Part shown: piece by piece, positions 18,461 to 28,600 of the stretch
Numbering within the stretch: the first letter of the stretch is position 1
Layout of the letters: every line of letters begins with the position of its first letter
Source: Algoriphagus sp.
GTDB lineage: Bacteria; Bacteroidota; Bacteroidia; Cytophagales; Cyclobacteriaceae
Length of the DNA stretch: 64,000 bases
NCBI RefSeq assembly: GCF_024305035.1
Contig: NZ_JAMWZB010000007.1
Location: 51,905-115,904, forward strand
Reading direction: 5' to 3'
Translations under genes and position numbers: made by a program
The notes under the pieces: model-generated
Database searches by the model: none
Told to the model about the DNA's origin: nothing
Seen by the model: only the letters and a program-made list of their open reading frames with translations

Positions 18461-19594
18461 ATGAAAGCCAAAAACATATCAGGAGAATCCATCGATCAAA
18501 TCAAGCAGCGATTTGCCGAAGCCACCTCGGACGGCTTTGCACCGACATTGGCTATTCTATTTTGTTCGATTTCCCAAGATAGAGCAGCCCTTCGAGATTT
18601 TTTCAAAAGCAGGGATATCGCACTAGTGGGTGCTACATCGGCCGGAGAGATCATCAATGATGAAGTACTGGAGCAGTCAGCTGTCATTTTGCTTTTGGAT
18701 ATCAAAAAGGAACATTTTGCCCTCTTTTTTGAAGAGTCCTCAGACACCTTATCCTTGGCTGAGAAGCTTAGCAAATTTTCAAAAGCAACTTTCCAGAATC
18801 CATCCGTCATTGTGATTTCGAGTGGATTAACCATAGATGCGGAGAATATCATCAATGGATTTCACTCCTTTGACCCAAGTATTCCACTCTTTGGGGGATT
18901 GGCGGCTGATGATCTAACCATGACCTCGACCTATGTATTCACCAATGAAAAAGAATCCTCCAATGGATTGATAGGCCTTGTCATCGATGGAGACAAAATC
19001 AACATCAAAGGACTGGCCACCAGCGGTTGGGATAATATTGGGATCGAAAAAACGATCACGAAATCCGAAGGAAATGTAGTCTATACCATCGATGATGAGC
19101 CAGCCGTGGATGTTTTTGTGAATTACTTCCAGTTTACCGAAAGCGTAGACAACAAAGCCGAAATAATCGCTACCAACTTTGCCCAATATCCCCTTCAGAT
19201 GAAGAAAGACAATGGCAATACGGTTCTCCGTGCCCCATTGATGGTGGATATTGACAGTAGAGCTTTGATTTTTGCGGGTGGAATTCCTCAGGGGAGCAAA
19301 GTAAAGTTCTCGGTACAGCCGGGATTTGATTTGATCGAAAAAACCGCGGATAAAATCAGCCTCCTCAAGCCAACTATTCCAGAAGCCGACGCTTTGATCA
19401 TGTTTTCCTGCAAAGCCCGGCACATGGCTCTGGGACCTTTGACCGGGGATGAGGCGGGCATGATACAGGCGATTTGGGATAAGCCTTTAATCGGCTTTTT
19501 TACTTATGGTGAAATCGGCGCGACGGAAAACAGCACCTGTGATTTTCATAACGAAACCTGTTCGATGGTTATCCTAAAGGAAATAGATGCATAA
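18461..19594 (+). CDS. FIST N/FIST C sensory-domain protein
   Basis: 377 residues. FIST_N spans about 20-200 (LAILFCSISQDRAALRDFF, VGATSAGEIINDEVLEQSAV, SIPLFGGLAADD) and FIST_C about 215-365 (EPAVDVFVNYF, GSKVKFSVQPGF, ALIMFSCKARHMALGP, PLIGFFTYGEIG). FIST domains are proposed to bind small ligands such as amino acids and are often encoded next to histidine kinases. Here it is seven bases after a PLP decarboxylase and 127 bases before a soluble histidine kinase. A role as the ligand-binding front end of that kinase is inferred from context. Confidence 0.92.
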   Translation: MKAKNISGESIDQIKQRFAEATSDGFAPTLAILFCSISQDRAALRDFFKSRDIALVGATSAGEIINDEVLEQSAVILLLDIKKEHFALFFEESSDTLSLAEKLSKFSKATFQNPSVIVISSGLTIDAENIINGFHSFDPSIPLFGGLAADDLTMTSTYVFTNEKESSNGLIGLVIDGDKINIKGLATSGWDNIGIEKTITKSEGNVVYTIDDEPAVDVFVNYFQFTESVDNKAEIIATNFAQYPLQMKKDNGNTVLRAPLMVDIDSRALIFAGGIPQGSKVKFSVQPGFDLIEKTADKISLLKPTIPEADALIMFSCKARHMALGPLTGDEAGMIQAIWDKPLIGFFTYGEIGATENSTCDFHNETCSMVILKEIDA

Positions 19595-19638
19595 ACTATT
19601 CAAAAAAATTACCCATCCCTTATTCTTAAAAGCTCACA

Positions 19639-19646
19639 TATTTTTG
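19639..19646 (+). promoter_or_regulatory. Candidate -7 element upstream of the soluble kinase
   Basis: TATTTTTG fits TAnnTTTG, 75 bases before the TTG start at 19721. No TTG at -33 is apparent. This would give the kinase its own promoter besides read-through from the FIST operon. Confidence 0.3.
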
Positions 19647-19720
19647 AAAATAAAATCAGGTTAACCTACACTAAATCATGACTTTGAGCCAGCTAAATCT
19701 TATCCTATAATTTCACTTCT

Positions 19721-21325
19721 TTGGAACAAATCACAAAAATAATAGCGGATTCCTCCCTAGCTGAAAGGGAAAAAGAGTCTTTGCTAATGGCTTTAAAAAA
19801 AGTACAGAAAACTATTGATGTCGCAGAGTTTAAATACAATAGAACGCTGATAGATAAGGCCGCAATCACCAACGTACTTAACGCCAGTCTTAAGGAAATG
19901 GAAATTCAAAAGCGGCAAATAGAGGAGGCAAAGAATGAATTGGACAAGCAAAAGAAAATTGCCGACAAGCAAGCTTCCCTGAATCGTGTGAGGGCGGAAA
20001 TAGCCTCTATGCGAACCTCAAAGGATTTGGAGTTGATTACACCATTAATTTGGAAAGAATTACAATTTCTAGGGATACCCTTTGTTCGCTGTGGGGTCTT
20101 CATCATGGATAATGTCGAAAAACAGATTCATACCTTTCTATCTACCCCTGATGGAAGAGCGATCACTGCCTTCCACATTCCCTTTGATACTCCCATCATG
20201 GCTGAAATCATTGAGAATTGGAGAAAGCGTACCGTCTACATCAGCCACTGGGATGAGACAAAATTTTCTGCCTTAGCCGATTCCCTGCTAGAAAATGGCT
20301 CTATCTCCACCCGAGACCATTACCTAAAAAACATTCCAAAAGAAGGACTTTTTTTACACTACTTACCCTTTGTTCAAGGCATGTTGTATGTGGGAAACGT
20401 GGAGCAATTTTCGGAGGAATACATGCAGGTGGTACACATGGTTGGTGAGGCTTTTTCTACGGCTTTTGCCCGATATGAAGATTTTAAAAAATTAGAACTT
20501 GCCAAGCTGGAGGTAGAAAAAACACTCAATGAACTAAAAGAAGCACAGCAGCAATTGATCCAAAGCGAAAAAATGGCCTCCCTCGGAGAGCTCACCGCCG
20601 GAATCGCCCATGAGATCCAAAATCCCCTCAATTTTGTGATTAATTTTTCTGATTTAGCCAACGAACTCGTAGATGAATTAAAAGCAGAAAAATTCCTGCC
20701 GAAAGCAGAGCGAGATGAAGTGGTGGAAACAGAAATCCTAGAAGGTATTGCAAAAAACCTCGTCAAAATCAACCATCATGGCAAGCGTGCAGACTCCATA
20801 GTAAAAGGGATGTTACAGCACAGCCGAGTGAGTGGTGGAGAAAAGGAGGAAACAAATATCAACCTTCTCTTAGACGAGTACCTTAGACTCTCCTACCATG
20901 GTTTAAGGGCTAAAGACAAATCATTCAATGCGGAATTTTTTACCGAACTGGACCCCTCACTTCCCTCGATTCATGTAACTAAGCAGGACCTAGGCAGGGT
21001 ATTTCTAAACCTGATCAATAATGCATTCTATGCCGTGAATGAAAGGAAAAAAGGAAGCAGGACCGAGAACTATCTACCTCAAATAAAAATCACATCCAAA
21101 AATCTCGGTGATCATATAGCGATTTCTATTCGTGATAATGGGAATGGCATTCCCTCTGAAATCAAAGACAAAATATTTCAACCCTTCTTTACGACCAAGC
21201 CTACCGGGCAAGGCACAGGATTAGGACTTTCGCTGAGTTATGATATTGTGAAAGCGCATGGAGGAAAATTGGAGGTGGAATCATCCCCCGGAAGTACCAC
21301 CTTCACAATTAATCTAAAAACATAA
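19721..21325 (+). CDS. Soluble histidine kinase with coiled coil and one GAF-like module
   Basis: 534 residues, no signal peptide or membrane span. The start is TTG 19721: an in-frame TAA lies at 19694 and no ATG or GTG intervenes. Order: coiled coil (about 10-90), a GAF-like module (about 92-255, ASLNRVRAEIASMRTSKDL, FVRCGVFIMDN, GLFLHYLPFVQGMLYVGN), linker coiled coil, HisKA with His297 in GIAHEIQNPLNFV, HATPase_c with N box NLINNAFYAV, DNGNGIP and GTGLGLSLSYD. No receiver domain. The GAF-like module closely resembles the twelfth module of the giant kinase at 25691. The nearest upstream gene is the FIST protein, a likely partner. Confidence 0.9.
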   Translation: MEQITKIIADSSLAEREKESLLMALKKVQKTIDVAEFKYNRTLIDKAAITNVLNASLKEMEIQKRQIEEAKNELDKQKKIADKQASLNRVRAEIASMRTSKDLELITPLIWKELQFLGIPFVRCGVFIMDNVEKQIHTFLSTPDGRAITAFHIPFDTPIMAEIIENWRKRTVYISHWDETKFSALADSLLENGSISTRDHYLKNIPKEGLFLHYLPFVQGMLYVGNVEQFSEEYMQVVHMVGEAFSTAFARYEDFKKLELAKLEVEKTLNELKEAQQQLIQSEKMASLGELTAGIAHEIQNPLNFVINFSDLANELVDELKAEKFLPKAERDEVVETEILEGIAKNLVKINHHGKRADSIVKGMLQHSRVSGGEKEETNINLLLDEYLRLSYHGLRAKDKSFNAEFFTELDPSLPSIHVTKQDLGRVFLNLINNAFYAVNERKKGSRTENYLPQIKITSKNLGDHIAISIRDNGNGIPSEIKDKIFQPFFTTKPTGQGTGLGLSLSYDIVKAHGGKLEVESSPGSTTFTINLKT

Positions 21326-21368
21326 GCAATGGATTTACCCTGACTAGTTTAAACCAAACTCATGAAAA

Positions 21369-22190
21369 ATGGAAAAGCAAAAAAATAAAGGAAGAAGGAA
21401 TTTCCTACTTGTCCTTGGAGCACTTGGCTTAGGAGGAGTGACTACTTGGATCATGCGTAGATCGATTGTGAAGCGTCTATTTTTCACAGGTGATTTTGAC
21501 CCCGAATTATTAACCTCTTCCCTGACTACCGAAGAAAACATCTGTTTAATGACTTCCCAGCAGGTAGAAGGACCTTTTTATTTCCCATCACCCGAACGAA
21601 GAGAGCTAACTGATGACCGCATCGGTCAAAAACTGCAATTACGTTTACAAGTAACTCGCTACCCCGAGTGCAAGCCTATCGAAAATGCGAGGGTAGATAT
21701 CTGGCATTGTGACGGGGATGGGGTTTATAGCGGTTACCCGAAAGAAATTGCCCGAGATGTATGGGAAACGATGGTATTTGGGCTAAAAAACGGAACGTTC
21801 AAAAATGATCAACTTCATGTAGACCCGGTAAACGACACGCGATTTCTCAGAGGGATGCAAAGGACAGACCCTACTGGATGGGTGACATTTGACACGATTA
21901 TTCCGGGCTGGTATGAGGGAAGGGTTCCTCACATTCATGCTTTGGTGGTGATCAATAAGCAAGAGCAATTTACCACACAATTTTATTTCTCTCAGGAGCT
22001 TCTAGATTCGATTTATACCACAGTAGCCCCTTACAAAACTCATGGGAAATGTCCCTTGCGTTTTGAAAACGACATCGTTCTTTCCCAAGGAAAAAATGCT
22101 CAGGGCTTACTCTTGGAAATCAAACCCCAACCTTTAATCGATGGTCAGTATCTCGCCATGGGTCGGATGGGCATAAACTCCAAGGCCTAA
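21369..22190 (+). CDS. Intradiol ring-cleavage dioxygenase-like protein with Tat-type leader
   Basis: 273 residues. The N-terminus GRRNFLLVLGALGLGG is a twin-arginine-type leader followed by a hydrophobic helix, so export or membrane anchoring is likely. The body matches the protocatechuate/catechol dioxygenase fold: VEGPFYFP, ENARVDIWHCDGDGVYSGY, DPTGWVTFDTIIPGWYEGRVPHIH. All four Fe(III) ligands are present: Tyr120, Tyr182, His188, His190. Family members cleave catechols between the hydroxyls; exported homologues have poorly defined substrates. It sits between two histidine kinases with no aromatic-degradation genes nearby. Confidence 0.85.
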   Translation: MEKQKNKGRRNFLLVLGALGLGGVTTWIMRRSIVKRLFFTGDFDPELLTSSLTTEENICLMTSQQVEGPFYFPSPERRELTDDRIGQKLQLRLQVTRYPECKPIENARVDIWHCDGDGVYSGYPKEIARDVWETMVFGLKNGTFKNDQLHVDPVNDTRFLRGMQRTDPTGWVTFDTIIPGWYEGRVPHIHALVVINKQEQFTTQFYFSQELLDSIYTTVAPYKTHGKCPLRFENDIVLSQGKNAQGLLLEIKPQPLIDGQYLAMGRMGINSKA

Positions 22191-22216
22191 TGAAACTCCT
22201 CAGACAAGCTCCTTTA

Positions 22217-22240
22217 ACAAGGGCCGATTTCAACCCTTGT
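22217..22240 (+). terminator. Weak hairpin after the dioxygenase gene
   Basis: ACAAGGG (22217-22223) and CCCTTGT (22234-22240) with a 10-base loop, followed by a loosely T-rich stretch (GAGACTTTTACTTT). Marginal as a terminator. Confidence 0.35.
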
Positions 22241-22397
22241 GAGACTTTTACTTTCCTTCCAACCCACTAATTACCTGACAAGACCAAAAAACAAACTCCA
22301 GCCATGACTCAAAGCCACATTCCTAGTAGCTTCCATTGCAACACCGACACCCGGTAACCGCTACCGATTGAACCCTTTCACCAAAATCCAGATCAAT

Positions 22398-25300
22398 ATG
22401 AAACCTACACCCCATTTTAATTTTCGATCAACCCTGGTTCGATCTTTCATTCTGATTGTTTTTTTGACCCAGATTAGGTTTCATTCCCAAGCTCAAATCA
22501 ACCCCTCCAAAGGGGTTCCTAGCTTCACCAATTATGTGGTCGGCCAATTAGGAATCGCCGGACAACAAATCTGGAATGTCAACCAAAATCAAGACGGATT
22601 TTTATTTGTGGGTACCTCAACAGGCCTACAGAAATTTGATGGCAAAAATTGGGAGCTTCTCACCTCTCCCAGTACCGAATTTAACACCAACGTCCGGTCT
22701 ACTTTATTGGCATCAGATGGGACATTTTATTATGGTTCGCTGGGGGACTTTGGACTAGTGACCACGGATTCGACCGGGAAAACCATTGAACAATCCCTCT
22801 TGCAAGGATTTCCAGCTGATTTTATTTTCAATGATATTTGGTCCATCCGTGAGAGCAAAGGGAAGATTTATTTTCAGGCCCGGGAGGCTATTTTCATTTA
22901 CACTCCAGCCACCGATGATCAGTCTGGCAGCCTCAAAATCTGGAAGCCCGATACCGAGTTTATGTATGCTTTTAGCTTGGATGACAGCTATTACGCGCAT
23001 CAAATGAACCTTGGTCTATTCCAAGAGATAGAAGAAAATCTTCAGCTGATCCCAGGAAGTGAATTTCTAGGAGAAGACCGAGTTCAAGTACTGCTGCCTT
23101 ACCGAGAAAAAGGAGAATTTCTAGTTGGAGCATTTGCCGGGGGACTCTTTCATTTTGATGGAGAAAATTTCAAACCCTTTCAGACTGAAATTGATGACCT
23201 GCTTCGAGAAAGAAGTTTGTACAAAGCCTTGGCCCTGCCCGACAGTTCCTACGCGCTGAGTGTACTGGGAAATGGTTTTTTTATCATTGACAGGCAAGGA
23301 AAAGTGAAATCCCATTTTACTACTAAAAACTCCATTCCCGACCAGAGTGTCTATGCTTTTCACCTCGACAATACAGAAAATCTATGGGTAGGAACAAACA
23401 GCGGGCTGTCCAAAATCGAGGTTTTCTCCCCATTGACCCGTTTTGATTCTGATACTTACGAAATCGGCAATGCGCTTTCGCTTTCTGCTTTTGACGACAA
23501 CTTGTACATCGGTACTTCTACGACGGTACTTTATCTTGATAAAAATGACGGAATCATCAAAAAAGTAGAAGGAATCCCAAATACCCAAGTTTTTGACCTG
23601 GTGGAGGATACCCATAGCGTATTGAGTACGGGTGTGGGATTAAATGAAATCAAGGGTTCTAAAGCAAAATTGATTCCCGAAACCGATAATTTTCAAAGTT
23701 TGCGGGTAGTGATTTCCAAAAGCCATGAGGGCTATGTATTCCTAAGCGGTAATTATGGCATTCAAGTATTTAAAAGAGAGCTAGGTAGTGATGGAGAATA
23801 CCAATACGAAGATATCGGCCCGATTTCAGGAGTGGCACGCTCGGTTTATTCTATGGCAGAAAACCAAGAAGGTGAGCTTTGGGGCGGGACGCAAGCGGGG
23901 ATTCTCTATCGGATTATTTTCCCCAAAACTGCCTCAGGCAATCTTGATGTCCCCAATGCCAGAGTGGAGGAATTTGGTGAAAATGATGGGATCCGAGGTC
24001 TTTCGGGTTTAGCTGAGGGCCCCATTGATGGGAAAGTATATACTTCGGGTATTGATGGATTTTATTTCTTCAATACCCCTGTCAATGAATTTGAGCGGGA
24101 TCCAGTTTTCAGCTTTTCGGATGAAGTCGCCGATATTAACCTTGACACCTATGGGTTGGGAATCGGAGAGACAGGCCATGTCTATTTGGATTTCAAAGGG
24201 GAAAAACGCTACGCCAAAAAACAGCCTGACGGGAGTTACCAATTAAAATCCTACCCTGTCAATCTGATCACCGCGAGTGGGGTCACTTCGGGATATACTG
24301 AACCCAGTGGAGTGATTTGGATCGGGACTGACGAAGGATTGATGAGACTAGATCCCACCAAAGCATATAATGTTGACCATCCGGTTCCCTTATATTTCAG
24401 ATCAGTTTCCTCCGAGGAGAAAAGGCTACCGCTATCCAAAGACCTAAACGAAAATATGCCTGAAATTCCCTTCAAAGGCAATCAAATTTCCTTTGACTTT
24501 GTCGCACCATTTTTTGTGCGTGAAAATAAAATCCTCTATCAGACTTTCTTAGAGGGCTACGACAAAGAATGGACTGAATGGGAAGACATCATTACCCGTG
24601 AATTTACAAATCTCCCTTACGGCAGCTATACGTTTAAGGTCAAGGCCAAAAATACGTTTAATACCCAATCGGATGAAATCGCCTATCAATTTACCATTCT
24701 TCCCCCCTGGTATGCCACTTGGTGGGCCTTTGTCCTGTATTTTCTGGGATTTGCCTTGCTGGTTTATGCCTTGGTCAAAATTCAAACGATCAGAATCTTA
24801 GCTCGCGAAAAAGAAAAAAATCGGCAGCAGGAACTGGCCCATGCCAAAGAAATCGAAAAAGCATACGAAGAGCTCAAATCCACCCAGACGCAATTAATTC
24901 ACTCCGAAAAAATGGCTTCCCTTGGTGAACTGACAGCAGGTATTGCCCATGAAATCCAGAACCCGTTGAATTTTGTCAATAACTTTTCCGAAGTCAGTGA
25001 AGAGCTCATCGATGAGATGAATGAGGAACTCGAAAGTGGTAATCTCGACGAAGCCAGAACAATCGGCAAAAACCTCAAAGAAAATCTCAGCAAAATCAAA
25101 CACCACGGGAAGCGGGCAGACTCCATCGTCAAAGGCATGCTGGAGCATAGCCGTGGTGGCTCTTCGGAGAAAAAGCTCACCAACCTTAATGGCATGGCCG
25201 ATGAATTTCTCCGCTTGAGTTACCATGGCCTTCGAGCAAAAGACAAGAATTTCTCTGCCGATTTTGAGACTGACTTAGATCCAACTATCCCCCGGGTCAA

Positions 25301-25685
25301 AGTAGTCTCTCAAGATATAGGACGGGTTTTTCTCAATCTGATCAACAATGCCTTCTACGCCTGTACTGAGCAAAGTCGAAGTGCAGGCTTCGAACAAAAC
25401 AAAAACCTTAAAGAGGGTTACAAGCCCAAAGTAACGATCCAATCTAGGCTTCTGGAATCGGGAGGTGTAGAAATTTGCATCAAGGACAATGGTAGCGGCA
25501 TCCCAAAAGCTATCATTGACAAGATATTTCAACCCTTCTTTACTACCAAACCCACAGGTTCAGGTACCGGCCTCGGCTTATCCTTGAGCTACGATATCAT
25601 CAAAGCACACGGTGGTGATCTGCGGGTCAAAAGCATCGAAGGAGAGGGAACTGAGATGATTATCTTTTTGCCGATTGAAAACTGA
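22398..25685 (+). CDS. Membrane histidine kinase with periplasmic Reg_prop/Y_Y_Y sensor
   Basis: 1095 residues from ATG 22398, preferred to the TTG at 22368. Signal/anchor segment (STLVRSFILIVFLTQIRF), periplasmic propeller repeats of the two-component-regulator type (LFVGTSTGLQKFDGKNW, NLWVGTNSGLSKIE, ELWGGTQAGILYRI, VIWIGTDEGLMRLD), a Y_Y_Y domain (about 690-765, SYTFKVKAKNTF), one membrane span (about 772-795), coiled coil, HisKA with His851 in GIAHEIQNPLNFV, and HATPase_c with DNGSGIP and GTGLGLSLSYD. Unlike classical hybrid regulators of this layout it has no receiver or AraC domain. A short repeat is inserted in frame near the N box (25361-25395). Five bases separate it from the giant kinase gene, so they form an operon. 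Confidence 0.92.
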   Translation: MKPTPHFNFRSTLVRSFILIVFLTQIRFHSQAQINPSKGVPSFTNYVVGQLGIAGQQIWNVNQNQDGFLFVGTSTGLQKFDGKNWELLTSPSTEFNTNVRSTLLASDGTFYYGSLGDFGLVTTDSTGKTIEQSLLQGFPADFIFNDIWSIRESKGKIYFQAREAIFIYTPATDDQSGSLKIWKPDTEFMYAFSLDDSYYAHQMNLGLFQEIEENLQLIPGSEFLGEDRVQVLLPYREKGEFLVGAFAGGLFHFDGENFKPFQTEIDDLLRERSLYKALALPDSSYALSVLGNGFFIIDRQGKVKSHFTTKNSIPDQSVYAFHLDNTENLWVGTNSGLSKIEVFSPLTRFDSDTYEIGNALSLSAFDDNLYIGTSTTVLYLDKNDGIIKKVEGIPNTQVFDLVEDTHSVLSTGVGLNEIKGSKAKLIPETDNFQSLRVVISKSHEGYVFLSGNYGIQVFKRELGSDGEYQYEDIGPISGVARSVYSMAENQEGELWGGTQAGILYRIIFPKTASGNLDVPNARVEEFGENDGIRGLSGLAEGPIDGKVYTSGIDGFYFFNTPVNEFERDPVFSFSDEVADINLDTYGLGIGETGHVYLDFKGEKRYAKKQPDGSYQLKSYPVNLITASGVTSGYTEPSGVIWIGTDEGLMRLDPTKAYNVDHPVPLYFRSVSSEEKRLPLSKDLNENMPEIPFKGNQISFDFVAPFFVRENKILYQTFLEGYDKEWTEWEDIITREFTNLPYGSYTFKVKAKNTFNTQSDEIAYQFTILPPWYATWWAFVLYFLGFALLVYALVKIQTIRILAREKEKNRQQELAHAKEIEKAYEELKSTQTQLIHSEKMASLGELTAGIAHEIQNPLNFVNNFSEVSEELIDEMNEELESGNLDEARTIGKNLKENLSKIKHHGKRADSIVKGMLEHSRGGSSEKKLTNLNGMADEFLRLSYHGLRAKDKNFSADFETDLDPTIPRVKVVSQDIGRVFLNLINNAFYACTEQSRSAGFEQNKNLKEGYKPKVTIQSRLLESGGVEICIKDNGSGIPKAIIDKIFQPFFTTKPTGSGTGLGLSLSYDIIKAHGGDLRVKSIEGEGTEMIIFLPIEN
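25361..25395. repeat. Palindromic repeat inserted in frame in a kinase ATPase domain
   Basis: The stretch contains ACTGAGCAAAGTCGAAGTG and the inverted pair TCGAAG (25376-25381)/CTTCGA (25388-25393). ACTGAGC-AAGTCGAAGTG is, from memory, a widespread intergenic repeat type in Bacteroidota. Here it encodes extra residues (TEQSRSAGFEQ) directly after NNAFYAC, a place where the kinase at 19721 has unrelated sequence. Confidence 0.65.
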
Positions 25686-25690
25686 AATCC

Positions 25691-28600
25691 ATGACACTAT
25701 CCAGTACAAAAGCGAAAGAGGCCAGAAAATTATATGATCGATACTGGAAAAGCTACCAAAATGGAGACTTGGAAACTTTTGCCTCCACTTTGGATGATAC
25801 TTTTGAAATGATCGGAACTTCTGAGTCTGAAGTCTGCCATTCCAAAACTGACGGAATCGAATTTTTGAAAGCCCAGCTGGATGAGATAGTCGGAAAAGTA
25901 GAGATGCGAAACCGACAGATCGAGGTTGTGCCAGTTGATCAATTAATGTTAATCAATGAGCAATGTGATATCTATGTTTGGAGTGAATCAGTTTGGACTT
26001 TTTATTCAAAAATCAGGATATCTACATTCCTAAGAGAAACTGAAGCAGGCTGGAAAGTAACTCAACAACATGGCTCTCTCCCCGATATGCGGGTACAGGA
26101 AGGAGAAACCTTGGCTTTGGAGAAAATCAGCAAGGAAAACCTCGAGCTCCGAGATGCAGTCAAACGACGCACTGCAGAGCTGGAAAACAAAAACCGGGAG
26201 TTGGAGATCGAAGCGGCTTTAGAAAGAGTAAGAGCCCAGACCATGGCCATGCACAGCAGCGAGGATGTGGGGAAATGTGTAGTCAAGATGTTCTCTGAAC
26301 TCACTGCCTTGGGAGTGGATGAGGGGACAAGATTTGGGATCGGCATCCTCAATCATTACAATGAAAACAATCAGCTTTGGACGGCCCGCAAAACCGGTGA
26401 GGAAGTCAATATGCATATCGGCAACATCGATATGGCTTGGCACCCTATGCTAAAGCAGGCCCGTCAGGCTTGGCTGGAGCAGGTTCCATTTCACAAATAT
26501 GTATTGGAAGGGGAAGACCTGCTAAACTACTACCGCATGCTCAATCAAGCACCGGATTATAAAATTCAGATTCCAATCGAAAAATTACCCGAAAGAGAGA
26601 TCCAACACTGTTTCATCTTCGAGCATGGCTTTTTTTATGCCTTCAGTCCCCGCGAATTCCAGCCCGAATTAATTCACATTACCAAGCGGTTCAGTGCACT
26701 TTTTGAACAGACTTACCGACGCTACCTGGATTTGGTTAGAGCGGAAGCACAGGCTCGTGAAGCAGAAATCGAGTTGGCACTGGAACGGGTACGAGCTCGC
26801 ACCATGGCCATGCATCATAGTGAAGAGCTTTCCGATGCGGGTAATTTACTGTTTCAGCAGTTAAAGCTACTTGGGATTCAGCTCGAAACGAGTTGGTTGT
26901 GGTTTATCGATCCCGATACAGATTTGGTAGAAATCTGGACCACCCATGAAAATAAACTAGCCAAACCTATCCGAATTGATCCAGAAAAATTACTGACTGT
27001 ACAAAAGGAAGTGGAAGCTTGGAAAAATAAAGTTCCCACGCTCAAATTAAAAATCCAGGAATCTGAAGCGGTCAAAGCCATTAAGGAATTTTTTGGAATT
27101 GAAATCAGTCATCCAGAAGATGCTGAACATTTTCACCTTCTCCAGAGCAGGCATAAGTATGGGTTCCTTGGTTTGGGCACATGGAATGAGGCCACAGAAA
27201 TTGAAATAAAACTTTATTCTCGCTTCGCCAAAGTTTTTGAGCAGACCTACACTCGCTTCCTGGATCTCCAAAAAGCAGAAGCTCAGGCTAAAGAAGCACA
27301 AATAGAACTCTCCCTTGAGCGGATCCGGTCCCAGGTGACTGCCATGCAGGAATCCTCCGATTTACTCGATATTGTAGTAACCATGCGGACCGAATTTGTC
27401 AAGCTTGGACATGAAGCACAGTACTTCTGGCATATGCGCTGGCTGCCTGAGCGGTATGATAAAGCGATGACTTCCGGTGATGGTACCAAAATCGGTATGG
27501 TGATGAGACTTCCCCGTCACATCCACGGAGATATACCATTGGTAGCCGATTGGGAAAAGTCGAAGAAGCCAACCTTGGTACTTGCGATGGAAGTAGAAAC
27601 GGCTGTGGATTATATTCACAAAATGATCACCCTTGGTGATTTTGAACAGGTTGATCCGCAAGCGCTCACCCTCGATGATATTCGGCACATTAGCGGACTC
27701 ACTTTTGTAATGGCACGAACTACACACGGGGAAATCGGTTACAGCCTACCGGGCGTAGTGATAGCCCCCCCTAAAAATGCGGTAGATACCTTGATCCGTT
27801 TTGCCGGAGTCTTCGATTTGGCCTATAAACGTTTTGAAGATTTGAAATCCGCAGAGCGGCAACACCATGAAGCACAAATTGAGTTGGCCCTCGAGCGTGT
27901 CCGAGCCCGCACCATGGCCATGCAAAAGTCCCAAGAACTGGCTGAAGCTTCTTCCCTGCTGTTTCAACAAATGGAAGCGTTGGGAGTAAGCACTTATAGC
28001 AGTGGATTCACTATTTGGGATGAAGATCAGGATGAACTCATTTCCTGGATGTGCAATGCAGATGGTTCTATGAATCCGCCCTTCCGGATGCCTATTGAAG
28101 AAGATAAATGGCATAAAGAACAATATGATAGCTGGAAAAAGGGAGACGATTTCATCGTAAAAAACCTGAACGGTGAAGAGATGCAATCGTATTTCCGGTA
28201 TTTACGATCCTTTCCCCTATTAGACGAAGCTTTTGAAAAATCAATAGCTGCCGGGCACCCGATGCCCGAAAAACAGGTACACCATGTGGCAAACTTCTCT
28301 CATGGAAATCTTTTGTTCATTAGCCTTGAACCTTACCCTAAGGCTCATGAACTATTTAAGCGGTTTGCCAAAGTATTTGAACAAACCTACACTCGCTTCC
28401 TCGACCTACAAAAAGCTGAAAAACAAGCCCGTGAAGCAGAAATTCAATTGGCATTGGAAAGGGTGAGAGCACGAAGCCTTGCCATGCACAGAAGTGAGGA
28501 ATTGGCGGATATTTCAATGGAGTTGGTCAAGCAGGTGCAGACGTTGGGCATGGAAAGCTGGTTTTGTGCATTTAACATTTACGATGATGACCCTAGAGGG

